This document shows, one piece after another, positions 63,716 through 64,000 of a DNA stretch of 64,000 bases. The notes under the pieces were generated by a model. It was not told where the DNA came from, did no database searches, and was given only the letters and a program-made list of their open reading frames with translations. Origin of the DNA: Rothia uropygialis (GTDB lineage Bacteria > Actinomycetota > Actinomycetes > Actinomycetales > Micrococcaceae); assembly GCF_004137765.1 (NCBI RefSeq), contig NZ_NOIS01000001.1:722443-786442 (forward strand), in the 5' to 3' direction. The first letter of the stretch is position 1. Every line of letters starts with the position of its first letter. The position numbers and the translations under genes are program-made.

Positions 63716-64000
63716 TTAGCCGGGTTGGTCGGTGGGGCGGAGCAGGACCTCGTTGATGGCCAGGTGCCGCGGCCGGGCAAGGACGAAGGCAATGATCTCG
63801 GCGACCTCGTCTGGCTTGACGGTGGCGGCGTCGTAGCCCTTCTGCACGGCCTCGCGGGTGGCCTCGTGGGTGATGTGGGTGGGCAGTTCGGTGTCGACGA
63901 CGCCAGGTTCGATGAGCGTGACGCGGATGTCGGGCAGCAGCTCCTGGCGCAGGGATTCTGACCAGCCGTTGACGCCCCATTTGGTGGCGGCGTAGACGCC
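63716..64000 (-). CDS. Short-chain dehydrogenase, C-terminal part (cut by window edge)
   Basis: The minus-strand frame enters at the right edge and ends at the TAA at 63716-63718, ending LLRPTDQPG. Visible sequence covers the SDR tail from just after the catalytic Tyr (the AATKWGVNGWSESL region). Over 277 bp it is identical to the fragment at 61637-61939. Since the upstream part is outside the window, it may be the intact parent gene. Confidence 0.75.
   Translation of the reverse strand, partial: GVYAATKWGVNGWSESLRQELLPDIRVTLIEPGVVDTELPTHITHEATREAVQKGYDAATVKPDEVAEIIAFVLARPRHLAINEVLLRPTDQPG
63724..64000. repeat. Direct repeat, right copy (continues past edge)
   Basis: Identical to 61645-61921. 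The two copies flank the MDR gene in direct orientation, so recombination between them would remove about 2.08 kb. Confidence 0.95.

Overview
The window is a chromosomal segment of a high-GC actinobacterium. The conserved gene order leuB-ilvE-FAH-gltX-tRNA-Gln-tRNA-Glu-IclR-leuC-leuD-murA-plsC-gpsA-ddl-DUF3515-thiL-DAK2-recG-rsmD-coaD-DUF177-rpmF-rnc-mutM points to order Micrococcales, probably Micrococcaceae or a near relative. The genus cannot be fixed from the sequence alone.

Bases 1-26,700 are housekeeping: the end of metG, a SatD-like regulator with a membrane protein behind a long perfect palindrome, leucine/branched-chain biosynthesis (leuB, ilvE, leuC, leuD with a divergent IclR regulator), gltX and two tRNAs, envelope and lipid genes (murA, plsC, gpsA, ddl), thiL, recG, rsmD, coaD, rpmF, rnc and mutM. 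In related genomes smc and ftsY usually follow mutM. Here accessory DNA begins exactly at the mutM stop codon and runs to the end of the window.

Bases 26,700-47,700 are a defence island built on the mutM 3' end. Two further full-length mutM-like genes, each followed by the same zinc-ribbon gene (intact on the left, decayed on the right), bracket the island, and at least four decayed mutM 3' fragments lie at the junctions. Inside are an excisionase-like HTH gene; a tightly packed operon of SNF2-type helicase, DUF4391 protein, type III Mod, type III Res and an OLD/TOPRIM ATPase; a restriction-controller-like (C protein) gene with two C-box-like repeats in its promoter; a second HTH gene; and a GajA/GajB-like pair (Gabija-type).

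Bases 47,700-54,070 are copper resistance on the minus strand: CueP-like lipoprotein, CsoR, a CPH-type copper ATPase, a DUF1541 lipoprotein behind a perfect CsoR box, a YHS protein and a heavily broken copA. Bases 54,100-60,450 look like a fluoride-resistance cluster on the plus strand: truncated MutS-like ATPase, CDF transporter, a fluoride-riboswitch-like leader in front of a small CrcB-like protein, UspA, a BPG-type phosphoglycerate mutase, a second enolase, two CrcB/Fluc genes and a histidine phosphatase. Bases 60,500-64,000 carry an aldo-keto reductase, a quinone-oxidoreductase-like gene, remnants of SDR and alpha/beta-hydrolase genes, and a direct repeat of at least 277 bp that continues past the window edge.
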